Shown one piece after another: positions 53,674-62,192 of a stretch of 64,000 bases of DNA. Every line of letters starts with the position of its first letter. Position 1 is the first letter of the stretch. Below the pieces are notes generated by a model. That model saw only the letters and a program-made list of their open reading frames with translations, ran no database searches and was not told the origin of the DNA. Source of the stretch: Barnesiella sp. WM24 (lineage in GTDB: Bacteria > Bacteroidota > Bacteroidia > Bacteroidales > Muribaculaceae); assembly GCF_004570975.1 (NCBI RefSeq), contig NZ_SPPC01000003.1:57101-121100 (forward strand). Direction: 5' to 3'. Position numbers and translations under genes: made by a program.

Positions 53674-55674
53674 TTACATACCCTTGGGGAGTAATCTACA
53701 TAGAACCGGGTCTTCCTTGATACGTTCGATTTCTCGATCCACGAGGTCTCGGACATCTTTCTTTACCTGCTCGTAATTCTTCTGAATCACATACTTCATT
53801 TTTGATTTGTCATCGGTATCATCCTTGAAGTCTGTGAGAATCGGAATAGGTTGGTATCTTGCTTCTTCCGCTTTGACCTTTTGGGAATCCACAACTATCT
53901 CGGCATGAAATATTTTCTGGTCAATACGCTGGTCAATGTTGTCGGAAACGGAACCGACAAACATACCCTGTGTCAGAGTGGAGATTTTACTCTGAGGGAT
54001 AAGGCTGTCCATCTGGGTGTTGAATGAGTGACTCACGTCATTGCGGTTGATGCTCATGGACTGACGTTGCTGGAGCACCTTGCCGAAACGCTCAGAGAGA
54101 GTCTTTGCGGTTTCTCCGACAACCTGACCGGAGAATATATTACCGACGGTGTTCATCACGACGGCGGCCTCCTTGTCGCCATAGTCGCGTTTCAACTGCG
54201 AGAAGTCCTGAAAGCCGAGGCAGACGGCAACCTTGTTGCTTCGTGCCGTGGCGATAAGGTTGTCAAGACCCTTGAAGTATATGGTCGGGAGTTCGTCTAT
54301 GATAACTCCGGATTTCAACATTCCTTTCTTGTTTATGAGTTTTACAATTCTGGAATTGTAAAGACCGAGAGCCGCACCATAGATATTCTGACGGTCGGGG
54401 TTATTGCCGACACAGAGTATCTTCGGCTCTTTGGGATTGTTGATGTCAAGAGTAAAGTCACTGCCTGTCATAATCCAATACAACTGAGGCGAAATCATGC
54501 GCGTAAGAGGAATTTTGGCAGATGCTATCTGTCCTTGAAGCTGCTCCTGTGCATTGCCTTGCCATGCGTCGATGAATGGCGAGAGATAATTTTCCAACTC
54601 AGTATAGGAAGTCAGGATTGGGAATATTTTCTCATAAGGACGACACAGGAACTCAATGGCATGGGGAAAAGTGCAATACCTGCCATTCTCAAAACGCTTC
54701 AAATACCAAATGATAGCCGCGAACAATACGATTGGAGACTCCACAAAGAAGTCGCCCTGCTTTTGTAACCAAGTGCGGTTCAAGTTCATCATTATGGTAT
54801 ATGCAGATTCATAGGCATCGGCAATGTCTGTCATGAAGTCCGGGTGTATTGGATTACAACGATGGGAATGTTCCGGATCATCGAAATTGATAAAACAGAA
54901 CCGAGGTGGATATTTGCCATATTTATCCATGTTCATCAACATATGATTGTATGCAATCATCGTCAGATCAGGACTTTTGTAGTCATACACGTATAAGCTG
55001 AAGCCCTTCTCAATCTGCTGTTTGATGAAGTTGTTGACCACTGCGTATGACTTGCCGGAACCGGGTGTGCCAAGCACGATTGTCGCCCTGAATGGATTCA
55101 CGACATTTATCCAGCCTTTATTCCACTTCTTCTTATAGAAAAATTTTGTGGGCAGATTTATTGAATACTCATTTGTCTTTTTCTCTGTCTCCTGCATAAA
55201 CGATTCGTTTTCCTCGTTGAAGCGGTCGTCCATCATATTGTTCTTCAGCAGACGGCTCATCCACACGCCTCCTAACAACAGGCATACGAAACCTGCCACA
55301 GTTGTGATGATATAGAGAAACGTCCAAGGGATATAAAGCATCCACCAGTTGAGAAAGAACAGAGCCGCCCCGACTGACAGGATAATCCAGATTTGCCGCC
55401 ATTGGATTTTCTCATTCTTGACACCTTTCGTGCCGAAGCACGAAAGGGCAAGAAAAAGCAGTGCCCACCATTTGGCGTTCCACGGATTAGAGAACAGACT
55501 CCCGGCATCATTGAGACCACTGAGCACCTTCATGGTCTCGGGGTGGAATCTCCACCCTGCAACCAGCTCCCGACAGAACCAGTATATATTGGCGACCACA
55601 AGTATCATGGCTACCCCTCGGAGCATATCCATGATTTTGGCAAGTGACCGCAGATCATCTTCTTGTTGTGACAT
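53674..55674 (-). CDS. mobC: Type IV coupling protein (VirD4/TraG-type) MobC
   Basis: Membrane ATPase of 666 residues that links the relaxosome to the transfer channel. Four N-terminal hydrophobic segments (about 18-36, 68-82, 95-112 and 116-138) precede the cytoplasmic motor with Walker A LGTPGSGKS (201-209), Walker B-like GVIIDELPTIYF, and the NLIATARSNKV and LGFQDFSQLKRDYG motifs typical of TraG/VirD4. Encoded 27 bp after the relaxase on the minus strand, as in other Bacteroidetes mobABC sets. Confidence 0.93.
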   Translation of the reverse strand: MSQQEDDLRSLAKIMDMLRGVAMILVVANIYWFCRELVAGWRFHPETMKVLSGLNDAGSLFSNPWNAKWWALLFLALSCFGTKGVKNEKIQWRQIWIILSVGAALFFLNWWMLYIPWTFLYIITTVAGFVCLLLGGVWMSRLLKNNMMDDRFNEENESFMQETEKKTNEYSINLPTKFFYKKKWNKGWINVVNPFRATIVLGTPGSGKSYAVVNNFIKQQIEKGFSLYVYDYKSPDLTMIAYNHMLMNMDKYGKYPPRFCFINFDDPEHSHRCNPIHPDFMTDIADAYESAYTIMMNLNRTWLQKQGDFFVESPIVLFAAIIWYLKRFENGRYCTFPHAIEFLCRPYEKIFPILTSYTELENYLSPFIDAWQGNAQEQLQGQIASAKIPLTRMISPQLYWIMTGSDFTLDINNPKEPKILCVGNNPDRQNIYGAALGLYNSRIVKLINKKGMLKSGVIIDELPTIYFKGLDNLIATARSNKVAVCLGFQDFSQLKRDYGDKEAAVVMNTVGNIFSGQVVGETAKTLSERFGKVLQQRQSMSINRNDVSHSFNTQMDSLIPQSKISTLTQGMFVGSVSDNIDQRIDQKIFHAEIVVDSQKVKAEEARYQPIPILTDFKDDTDDKSKMKYVIQKNYEQVKKDVRDLVDREIERIKEDPVLCRLLPKGM

Positions 55675-55700
55675 ACTTGTTAAGATTTAGAAATTTACAA

Positions 55701-57005
55701 TTAGAGTTTCGGACCACGACGTTTCTTCTTTTTACGCCGCTGCATCTCGCGATAGAAGGCTTCCTCTTCCGGGTCGAAAGACGGGCCCACGCTGAACAGA
55801 CCGCCAAGACCGAAGTCCGGCGTATAATCATAGTCGTTAGACTGACTGTGATTTGTCGTACTATGCGACTGAGAATTGCCATGAATATTACCGGAATTAT
55901 CCGATGCCTGACCTCGGGTGTTCCCCTGAGTGGTATCGTCTGATTGTTGTACCGGGCGTAACGGTACCGGGCGTTCATCAGGATTCTTGAACCACCTGTC
56001 AAGAGCATTGGCAGAGAACTCCTTGCCGAGACGAGAGCCGTTGAGTACCGTCTTGGTGTTATGGTCTATATATGTCGCTCCATATATTCGGCCATCATCA
56101 GTATAGCGCATTATGAGATCAATATTATTGGCTTTGAGCCTGACGATGAAGTCATCCTTGTCTGAGGATTGATACATCACGCTACTGACTGTTCTCAAAG
56201 TCGGTTTGACATCAATACTCTCTTTGGCTTTCTGATAACGCCGGTCAATAGCCTCTCGTCCGGCAAACTTACCAAGCCGGGAAGCCTTGAAAGGAGTTGA
56301 GATGGTCTTGCCGTCATCATCCATTGCAAAATATACCAGCCCGTGATACTCACGTCCATTATAGCGACCGTCGGCTTCCTCACACCTTATATTATATAAG
56401 GAGAGTATTGCATTGTATTCTCCAAAAGTCTGGAACTTGTAGCGCATACCAACCATCTTCACAGCCATAGCCACCTGACGCTTTACGTCTCTATTTGGGT
56501 CAACCTTGGTGATTGGCATATCCGGAGTAATCTTCTGACGTTCGGCAGTATGAAGTCCATACTTCTTTTCAAGCTCGCGGGTTATCTCCTTGCTCTTGTA
56601 AAAGTTGTTCTTGGTGGATATTGCCGTGCCGTCCGGTCGTACACGAAGTGCCACAATATGGATATGGTGTCTGTCAATATCCTCGTGTTTCACGACTAAG
56701 AAAGGCATGTCACCGAAGCCCATCTTCTCCATATACTCATGTGCCAACTGAGCATACTCGGCATCGCTCAGACGGTCGTCTGGATGCGGATTCAAAGATA
56801 TGTGCATCATCGGTTTCTCTGCCTTAGTGGATTGAGGCATCCACATCTTGAAGTCCTCGAAAGCACGGTGGATATTGATGGTGCCGCTGCCGTCATTGTA
56901 GATTTTATTGGTGGCAAGCACCTTGCCTTTCTCCTTGTTGATCTTTTCTCCGTTATAAACCAAACTTCCGTAGAGCGAATTGCCTACTGAGATTTTTGCA
57001 ACCAT
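55701..57005 (-). CDS. mobB: MobB relaxase
   Basis: Relaxase of 434 residues that nicks oriT and pilots the strand. The histidine triad core is HEDIDRHHIHIVALRV (HHIH at 113-116). N-terminal tyrosines Y12 and Y17 (NSLYGSLVYNG) are candidates for the nucleophile. An earlier MHISLNPHPDDRLS block is family-typical. The C-terminal part is a low-complexity linker rich in N, S and T ending KKKKRRGPKL. It overlaps mobA by 22 bp. Closest to the BmgA/MobB type of CTnDOT-like elements. Confidence 0.93.
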   Translation of the reverse strand: MVAKISVGNSLYGSLVYNGEKINKEKGKVLATNKIYNDGSGTINIHRAFEDFKMWMPQSTKAEKPMMHISLNPHPDDRLSDAEYAQLAHEYMEKMGFGDMPFLVVKHEDIDRHHIHIVALRVRPDGTAISTKNNFYKSKEITRELEKKYGLHTAERQKITPDMPITKVDPNRDVKRQVAMAVKMVGMRYKFQTFGEYNAILSLYNIRCEEADGRYNGREYHGLVYFAMDDDGKTISTPFKASRLGKFAGREAIDRRYQKAKESIDVKPTLRTVSSVMYQSSDKDDFIVRLKANNIDLIMRYTDDGRIYGATYIDHNTKTVLNGSRLGKEFSANALDRWFKNPDERPVPLRPVQQSDDTTQGNTRGQASDNSGNIHGNSQSHSTTNHSQSNDYDYTPDFGLGGLFSVGPSFDPEEEAFYREMQRRKKKKRRGPKL

Positions 57006-57412
57006 TGCTCATCGAATTTTTTGGCAAGAGCGACAATATCACGGTTGAGCCTGACCAGTTTGATAGTCTCCTGCTCCAGTGCATAAAGACATTTCAGAGC
57101 TTTCTTTTCGGTGAAATTCTCCTTCAATGTCTGCACCAAGAGGTCGTAATCATTCACAATCCGACGATACTGATTATTGAAATCGGAAAGATTGCTGATG
57201 AAGATTCGGCTGTTATCATCAATATAATGTACCTTGAAAGTTTTACCAAAGACCTGCATTTTGATGAATGCCGAGAGCGACTCAATGCCGGATTTTTCCT
57301 GCATGTCGAGTAATCTCGCTTGTTCCGAAGCGGTAAAATTCACCGAACATCGGAATGCTGTGGAGGGGTCGGCCTTCTTATGACGCCCTCCACGGTAGTT
57401 TGATTGTTTCAT
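56984..57412 (-). CDS. mobA: MobA relaxosome accessory protein
   Basis: Protein of 142 residues with an N-terminal ribbon-helix-helix-like domain (about 18-65; FRCSVNFTASEQARLLDMQ, SLSAFIKMQVFG) and a helical C terminus. Such MobA/MobC-type proteins bind oriT and help the relaxase. It overlaps mobB and starts just beside the non-coding region with oriT-like hairpins. Its own leader on the minus strand contains CCACTAAATTCC (57422-57433). Confidence 0.88.
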   Translation of the reverse strand: MKQSNYRGGRHKKADPSTAFRCSVNFTASEQARLLDMQEKSGIESLSAFIKMQVFGKTFKVHYIDDNSRIFISNLSDFNNQYRRIVNDYDLLVQTLKENFTEKKALKCLYALEQETIKLVRLNRDIVALAKKFDEQWLQKSQ

Positions 57413-57468
57413 AATCTGGATGGAATTTAGTGGATAAATAGAGATACTGCCCCGTAGGGAGACCTTCG

Positions 57469-57577
57469 GCGATTACGACTTTGGAGTAATCGCAAGCCCC
57501 ATGCAATGGCAAGGCGGTTTATGCTGCAAAATGAGTTTCATGCAGCGTAAACCATACCTTGCAATGCACGTTTGTGC
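57469..57577. other. oriT candidate with nested inverted repeats
   Basis: GCGATTAC / GTAATCGC (57469-57493) is followed by a long hairpin, GGTTTATGCTGCA (57516-57528) against TGCAGCGTAAACC (57541-57553) with one wobble, extended by GCAAGG / CCTTGC. Then GCAC / GTGC lies at about 57566-57577. Position beside mobA and relaxase genes supports an origin of transfer. The nick site is not defined. Confidence 0.6.
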
Positions 57578-57820
57578 ATCCTGTTCGATAGAAAAATCTT
57601 TGCCGGGATAATGACATCACTCCAGACAGTGAAAACATATCTTCAATGTAGTGCTTTCACCATATAATCAGTCCGACCCATGACTGATTTGTATCAGGAG
57701 CGTCATAATTGAAGGTCAGAAATGCTATTTTCAGGCATCCGTGGGGAGCATCCACTTTGTGAAAATAATAACTGCATACTCGGTAAATTGTTCACTGTAA
57801 AATACTGACATGCACGGATA

Positions 57821-57890
57821 TGAACTATTTATGACTATGGATGAAAATCGAGATTGAAAATTAAACTTTTCTCAGACAGACAATGTTTCA
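57821..57890 (+). repeat. Imperfect direct repeat copy A
   Basis: A 70-bp segment starting TGAACTATTTATGACTATGG and ending ATGTTTCA. It aligns without gaps to 58183-58252, strongest at both ends (TGAACTA, CTATGGATGA, ATGTTT). Copies A and B flank the iteron array. Confidence 0.6.
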
Positions 57891-57989
57891 AAACCGTGTT
57901 CACAAGACTGGATGTCTGTCTGATTTAATGATTGGACATACAACAGAATGTTCGGTCATTCTTCGGTTCAAACATTAAGTTGAGCAATG

Positions 57990-58101
57990 GTTCAGACGTT
58001 CAGCTGTTCAACGGTTCAAGCGTTCAGACGTTCAGTTGAACACAGGTTCAGACGTTCAGGCGTTCAGTTGTTCAGACGTTCAACTGTTCAGACGTTCAGA
58101 C
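57990..58101. repeat. Iteron array: 14 tandem 8-bp units GTTCAGnn
   Basis: Fourteen consecutive octamers without a gap: GTTCAGAC occurs six times, with GTTCAGCT, GTTCAACG, GTTCAAGC, GTTCAGTT (twice), GTTCAGGC, GTTCAACT and one diverged GAACACAG. Further GTTC words at 57950, 57966 and 58166 fall on the same 8-bp phase. It lies between mobA and the ParA-type traA gene. The tandem fixed spacing suggests a binding array for a ribbon-helix-helix or partition protein. Confidence 0.92.
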
Positions 58102-58182
58102 GGATTAACAGTTTATCAATCGAACGTATGATAATTCAATCAGTCAATCGTATGAATGAACAATCGTTCAAATGACCGCTCA

Positions 58183-58252
58183 TGAACTACTTTTGGCTAT
58201 GGATGACAATCTGAATCAAAATCTCAACTTTTTCGCAAACGGCTATGTTTCC
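58183..58252 (+). repeat. Imperfect direct repeat copy B
   Basis: A 70-bp segment starting TGAACTACTTTTGGCTATGG and ending ATGTTTCC, the partner of 57821-57890 on the other side of the iterons. Confidence 0.6.
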
Positions 58253-58374
58253 CTAACAAACGCCCATCAAGCGAACTACGCAAGTAAATAAGATGTTTGA
58301 CGAGATTATAAGAGCCGCATTTTGGTGTATGGTATGGCGGTTCTGAGACTCTCGAAAATTTAATTGAAAGCGAT

Positions 58375-58382
58375 TACTTTTG
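58375..58382 (+). promoter_or_regulatory. -7 box (TACTTTTG) for traA operon
   Basis: Exact TAnnTTTG match 135 bp upstream of the traA ATG. The -33 partner is not clear. Confidence 0.45.
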
Positions 58383-58517
58383 CTACATCATTCTACTGTT
58401 ACGTTCTTCGACCCAAGCGTGACGATGATGAGCCTGTCTGTCGGCAATCTTAGTCAGAAGACACCCAATGGCATCGGCCCTGCTGATCATCATTTTTTCA
58501 CCCTCAAATTTTACTGA

Positions 58518-59279
58518 ATGAGCGACACCGTATTCGTCGCCTTTGCTTCCCAGAAGGGAGGCTCTGGCAAATCGACGCTGACGGCACTCGCGGCAAGCTA
58601 CCTCTATTACCTTGACGGGGTGGATGTGCTTGTCATGGACTGTGACCCTCGTCAGCATACCCAAAAGGATTACAGAGATAACGATAAACGCGTTACCAAG
58701 GAGAATCCTGCCATAAACAAAACATTCAACAATTTCTACAAGAAGTTCAACAAACGTCCCTATAAGATAATCTATTCTACACCGGGTGCTGCTGTTGAAG
58801 ATGCGGAAGAATATGTGAAACAGAATCCTGAGATCAAAGTGGTGCTCTTTGACATCACGGGTACAATCAATGACCTTGAGATTATCAATCTCATATCTTC
58901 GATGCACTATCTGCTGGTTCCCATTTCTCCCGATACCGGTGACCTGAAAAGCTCTCTACGCTTTGCGGTCAATGTCAAAGAACGTATGATAGACTCAGGC
59001 GACACGTCTATCAGAGATATGAAATTGGTCTGGAACAGGGTTCCCGGAAGGCAGAAGACTAAAATCTGTGAACTGATTGACAACTACCTGTCCGAGTTCA
59101 AACTGTCATCACTGAATACGGTCATGACATATGCGACCAAGTATTTCAAGGATGGAGGTACAGCCGGTGCATCGCCGACAGTTTTCCGTTCCACTCTGCT
59201 TCCGCCTGATAGACGATTGCTCAAAGACAGCAATCTCCCTGAGCTGATTAAGGAAATTCGTGAAGTAATCAAAATCTAA
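58518..59279 (+). CDS. traA: ParA-family ATPase TraA
   Basis: Deviant Walker-type ATPase of 253 residues. Walker A is SQKGGSGKST (11-20), VLVMDCDPRQHTQKD is the switch region, and VLFDITGT the Walker B. It is the first gene of the transfer operon, as TraA is in CTnDOT. No classical ParB follows; the next genes are DUF3408 proteins that could be the DNA-binding partner. It may position the element or transfer machinery. Starts 6 bp before no other gene overlap; the next gene begins 5 bp after its stop. Confidence 0.93.
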   Translation: MSDTVFVAFASQKGGSGKSTLTALAASYLYYLDGVDVLVMDCDPRQHTQKDYRDNDKRVTKENPAINKTFNNFYKKFNKRPYKIIYSTPGAAVEDAEEYVKQNPEIKVVLFDITGTINDLEIINLISSMHYLLVPISPDTGDLKSSLRFAVNVKERMIDSGDTSIRDMKLVWNRVPGRQKTKICELIDNYLSEFKLSSLNTVMTYATKYFKDGGTAGASPTVFRSTLLPPDRRLLKDSNLPELIKEIREVIKI

Positions 59280-59284
59280 AAACT

Positions 59285-59764
59285 ATGCTCAAGGATGAAA
59301 AGCCAAAATTTGATCCCCAGAAGTTTCTCGATGACTACGAGGACAACCTTTCTCCGAGTATCGGCAGCAAGAAGGAGCAACAGGGTGAGGCTTCCAAGGT
59401 CAGTACTCCGGAGGAGACATCGGCCGACACAAGCGTGTCCACTGTCGAAGAGAGAACTTCCGGCGTCAAAAAAGGAAGTCGGAGAAGAAACAAACCTGCT
59501 ATAGTCTCGCCTTTGAATGACAAGGAGGCAGATTATATAGAAACCTTCCTCGTTGACAATGTCGATGTAGGTTTCGGAAGATCCGGGAAACAAGTACCGA
59601 TAGATGTGGAATATCATTCACTAATCACGATACTTCGCGCTCTGCATGGTAATAATGTGACCATCGGAGGCATAATCAACAATATGCTGAAGGAACATTT
59701 TGACCTGCATGAAGCCGAGATAACCGGGCTTCTGAACAAGAACACTAAACTGAATAACCGCTAA
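59285..59764 (+). CDS. DUF3408 protein (TraB-position)
   Basis: Protein of 159 residues. A charged, disordered N-terminal half is followed by a C-terminal DUF3408 domain (about 95-150; VPIDVEYHSLITILRAL, TIGGIINNMLKEHFDLHEAEI), a strand-helix-helix pattern like ribbon-helix-helix DNA-binding proteins. In the place of TraB in CTnDOT. It is a candidate binder of the iteron array with TraA; this is inference. Confidence 0.82.
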   Translation: MLKDEKPKFDPQKFLDDYEDNLSPSIGSKKEQQGEASKVSTPEETSADTSVSTVEERTSGVKKGSRRRNKPAIVSPLNDKEADYIETFLVDNVDVGFGRSGKQVPIDVEYHSLITILRALHGNNVTIGGIINNMLKEHFDLHEAEITGLLNKNTKLNNR

Positions 59765-59785
59765 ATTCCCCAAAAGAACAAGAAC

Positions 59786-60103
59786 ATGAACAATCCAAGA
59801 TTCTGCGACTTGAACGCCTGTGGTGTAAAGGTCGCCCAAGAGGTCGAAACCGGCCGACCCATAGATAAAGATATTGCCGTCTATCGCGACAAATATCTCG
59901 CTCCTTACACAGTGGGGGCAAGAAAAGGCATCTTCGTACCGCGGGAGTTGGTCGATAAACTGGCGAAGACCGTTTCGCTTTTCGGCAACCCTGACCTCAC
60001 AATAGGTGCTTTCGTGACAAATATCCTGATTACTCATCTCGTGGCCAATCGCGATGTCATCAATGAGCTGACTGAGCGCGGGGCAAAAACAGTTCTTGTA
60101 TGA
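59786..60103 (+). CDS. Short DUF3408-like protein
   Basis: Protein of 105 residues whose C-terminal 50 residues (GIFVPRELVDKLAKTVSLF, LTIGAFVTNILITHLVANRDVI) repeat the DUF3408-like strand-helix-helix pattern. Preceded by GCTAAATTCCCC, a form of the recurring leader motif. Overlaps the next gene by 4 bp. Confidence 0.7.
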   Translation: MNNPRFCDLNACGVKVAQEVETGRPIDKDIAVYRDKYLAPYTVGARKGIFVPRELVDKLAKTVSLFGNPDLTIGAFVTNILITHLVANRDVINELTERGAKTVLV

Positions 60104-60879
60104 GTCCCTCGATATACGCCTACATATTCTATGGCTCGCTCGTGATAATGCCGATACTTCTCTTTCTCATCTTCTTTGTACTTGACAGATGTCGGGTGTG
60201 GAGTAAGAAAACCGCAAAAGATGTGGCAGAGATTAAAAAACATTTTACGTATGGCGACGTAAAGAGACTTTTGTCAGGTATATCTGAGCGTCTTGCTGAT
60301 TTTAATGACAAGATTGCTCCCGACTTTCAGAAGGTTCTCATGTGTGAAATCCAAAAGGCTGTCAAGGAATGTCTGAAAGGGAACTTTGAAAAGGGCTATA
60401 AGGATATTGAGTTTTTGGAGCCGGTTGACGATTTACAGACTCAGTCTGAGAATCAAGAACTCAAGCCGTTTAATCTGAATGATTACCTTGCACGAATGTC
60501 CGATGTAGAAAGCAAACCAATCGGATTTCAGGATTTGGATGAAGCATTCCAAGTGGCATTCGATGAAGGCAATGTTGAAGAAGTCAGAGAAGTAAGCAAC
60601 GATAAGGTTGCGGATTACTCCGACAAATTCCTGAAACGTCCCGGCATCTGTCTCAATAACGTCGGTGTCAAGCGCATCTCAATTCCGCCTGAGTTGTGGC
60701 ACACCATCCACTCACTGGCGTATGCCAATGCCAGCGGTAGCCAGAACATTGAGCCACTTTCTATAAGTGCTGTCGCTTTCAATATCATCAATGACCACTT
60801 CAATTCTCATTCAGAGGAAATAAACATTCTTGCTGAATGGGGAACTGAAAAAATTCTCAGAGGATATGACAGGTATTGA
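60100..60879 (+). CDS. Membrane-anchored DUF3408-like protein
   Basis: Protein of 259 residues. One N-terminal hydrophobic segment (about 5-28) is followed by a charged region with coiled-coil potential, then a C-terminal DUF3408-like block (KRISIPPELWHTIHSLAYA, SISAVAFNIINDHFNSHSEEI). It would hold a DNA-binding-like domain at the membrane, perhaps near the conjugation channel. Next gene overlaps by 14 bp. Confidence 0.7.
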   Translation: MSPSIYAYIFYGSLVIMPILLFLIFFVLDRCRVWSKKTAKDVAEIKKHFTYGDVKRLLSGISERLADFNDKIAPDFQKVLMCEIQKAVKECLKGNFEKGYKDIEFLEPVDDLQTQSENQELKPFNLNDYLARMSDVESKPIGFQDLDEAFQVAFDEGNVEEVREVSNDKVADYSDKFLKRPGICLNNVGVKRISIPPELWHTIHSLAYANASGSQNIEPLSISAVAFNIINDHFNSHSEEINILAEWGTEKILRGYDRY

Positions 60880-61690
60880 AATATTCTTCTGTGGCGGATT
60901 TATGGTGATTGCCATTTTCTGCTTGCTGTTCCTGACCGGAATAATCAAACCTGTCTCTCAAAAGCCAAGTGAAGAAACAGTTGATAAGTTACCGACAAAA
61001 GAAGAAACAGCATCCGACAAAACTCACGTGGTAGCTCCCAGCAAATTCAATGTCGATGAGTTTATGGCTCAGATTTCATCGGAAGTTATTTCCGATGTCC
61101 GGAAGGAACTTCCAAAGATATTGAAGGAAGCAATTGGAGAAGTCAAAATCTCGGATATTAAATTTGAAGAAGGTTATGAAGATGACTCAGACCCGGATGA
61201 TGATTTTGTTCCCAGAAAATTCAAGGCTCTGAATACAGATGAAACAGATGACGCATTCAACACTGATCTACGCAACATTGATGATACGCCTCCTTCCGAA
61301 CCTATTGCGACCGGGACCTCGATAGATGAATTGGAAAAGGCTATGGATGTTGCTATGGACAACAAATCATCTGATGAAGAACTGGCAGAGGCAGGTAAGG
61401 TCATCCAGCCTTTTACTGTGACAAAACTTTTCGATGCCATCACCACTAATGAGGAGATTGACCGTCGGATAGAACTATGTCTGACACTCGCGCTTCGAGC
61501 GGAATTGTCAATGAAACTCAAACCTGCCAAGGGTGACTCACATAACGATAAGAAGAAAGAGCCGTCCACGGCTTCGGCTCAACAGACTACACAAGTCAAG
61601 GTTGAGCCGGAAAGGTCTGAAAAACAATCAGGATATGATTTCAATAAATTGAATTCCGATGATTTTGACCTCGATGAGTTTGTAGGATAA
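60866..61690 (+). CDS. Membrane-anchored acidic transfer-operon protein
   Basis: Protein of 274 residues. An N-terminal hydrophobic segment (about 7-27, FCGGFMVIAIFCLLFLTGII) leads to a long acidic soluble region (FEEGYEDDSDPDDDF). The layout mirrors the preceding protein, but no DUF3408 end is visible. ATG 60866, overlapping the previous stop, is preferred to an upstream in-frame codon. It occupies the TraD place before traE. Function unknown. Confidence 0.65.
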   Translation: MTGIEIFFCGGFMVIAIFCLLFLTGIIKPVSQKPSEETVDKLPTKEETASDKTHVVAPSKFNVDEFMAQISSEVISDVRKELPKILKEAIGEVKISDIKFEEGYEDDSDPDDDFVPRKFKALNTDETDDAFNTDLRNIDDTPPSEPIATGTSIDELEKAMDVAMDNKSSDEELAEAGKVIQPFTVTKLFDAITTNEEIDRRIELCLTLALRAELSMKLKPAKGDSHNDKKKEPSTASAQQTTQVKVEPERSEKQSGYDFNKLNSDDFDLDEFVG

Positions 61691-61791
61691 TTCCCTCCAT
61701 CCACTGAATCCATGTCTCTCTGAGACTCCACTAAATCCCACGTCCGAAAGGGCAAAAAATCCAACCCAATTTCCCAAACCCGAAGTGTGGG

Positions 61792-61812
61792 CTGCTCCCG
61801 TCCGTGGAGCGG
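61792..61812 (+). other. Leader hairpin before traE
   Basis: CTGCTCC / GGAGCGG stem (one wobble) around a seven-base loop in the 160-bp leader of traE. Two copies of the recurring leader motif (CCACTGAATCC, CCACTAAATCC) precede it at about 61700 and 61726. Confidence 0.5.
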
Positions 61813-61850
61813 TCGGGGGCAACCTATGCTTCAAAAACTGAAACAAAAGC

Positions 61851-62192
61851 ATGAAAAAGACTATCAAGAATCTCAAAAACAAGTATCTCATCTTCAAGTG
61901 CCGCCTGATGGTGGCTCTCCTCGCCGGACTTCTCGGCGGACTCCGTGCCGCTGCCGCCGGCAACGGTCTGAGCGGTATCAATGAAGCGACATCGCTTGTG
62001 ACAGGATATTTCGACCCCGGTACCAAGCTCATCTACGCGATTGGCGCGGTTGTCGGTCTTATCGGCGGTGTCAAGGTCTATTCCAAGTGGTCGAGCGGTG
62101 ATCCCGACACAACCAAGACAGCCGCCTCGTGGTTCGGTGCGTGTATCTTCCTGATTGTTGCAGCTTCAATTCTCCGCTCATTCTTTCTCTAA
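61851..62192 (+). CDS. traE: TraE (DUF4134), VirB2-like small membrane protein
   Basis: Protein of 113 residues of the DUF4134/TraE family. A basic N terminus is followed by a signal-like hydrophobic segment (MVALLAGLLGGLRAAAAGN), a short loop, and two further hydrophobic segments (KLIYAIGAVVGLIGGVKVY, WFGACIFLIVAASILRSF). The size and layout are like VirB2 pilin subunits of type IV secretion. The traF start overlaps its stop (TAATG). Confidence 0.93.
   Translation: MKKTIKNLKNKYLIFKCRLMVALLAGLLGGLRAAAAGNGLSGINEATSLVTGYFDPGTKLIYAIGAVVGLIGGVKVYSKWSSGDPDTTKTAASWFGACIFLIVAASILRSFFL

Larger units (their letters stand above)
57413..58517. other. 1.1-kb non-coding region: oriT candidate, iterons, paired direct repeats
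   Basis: No credible gene lies between divergent mobA and traA. In order it holds oriT-like hairpins (57469-57577), a 70-bp imperfect direct repeat copy A (57821-57890), the 8-bp iteron array (57990-58101), copy B of the direct repeat (58183-58252) and a -7 box for traA (58375-58382). Between 57578 and 57820 nothing else was recognised. Confidence 0.75.

Noticed and set aside
57950..58173. Possible CRISPR array
   Set aside because: Repeat unit is only 8 bp with no spacers; it is a tandem iteron array.
57987..58175. Small open frame of 62 codons across the iteron array
   Set aside because: Its repetitive serine/arginine/phenylalanine product is a by-product of the 8-bp DNA repeats; no family features.
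61787..61984. Open frame overlapping traE
   Set aside because: traE has strong DUF4134 features in another frame; this product is arginine-rich noise.
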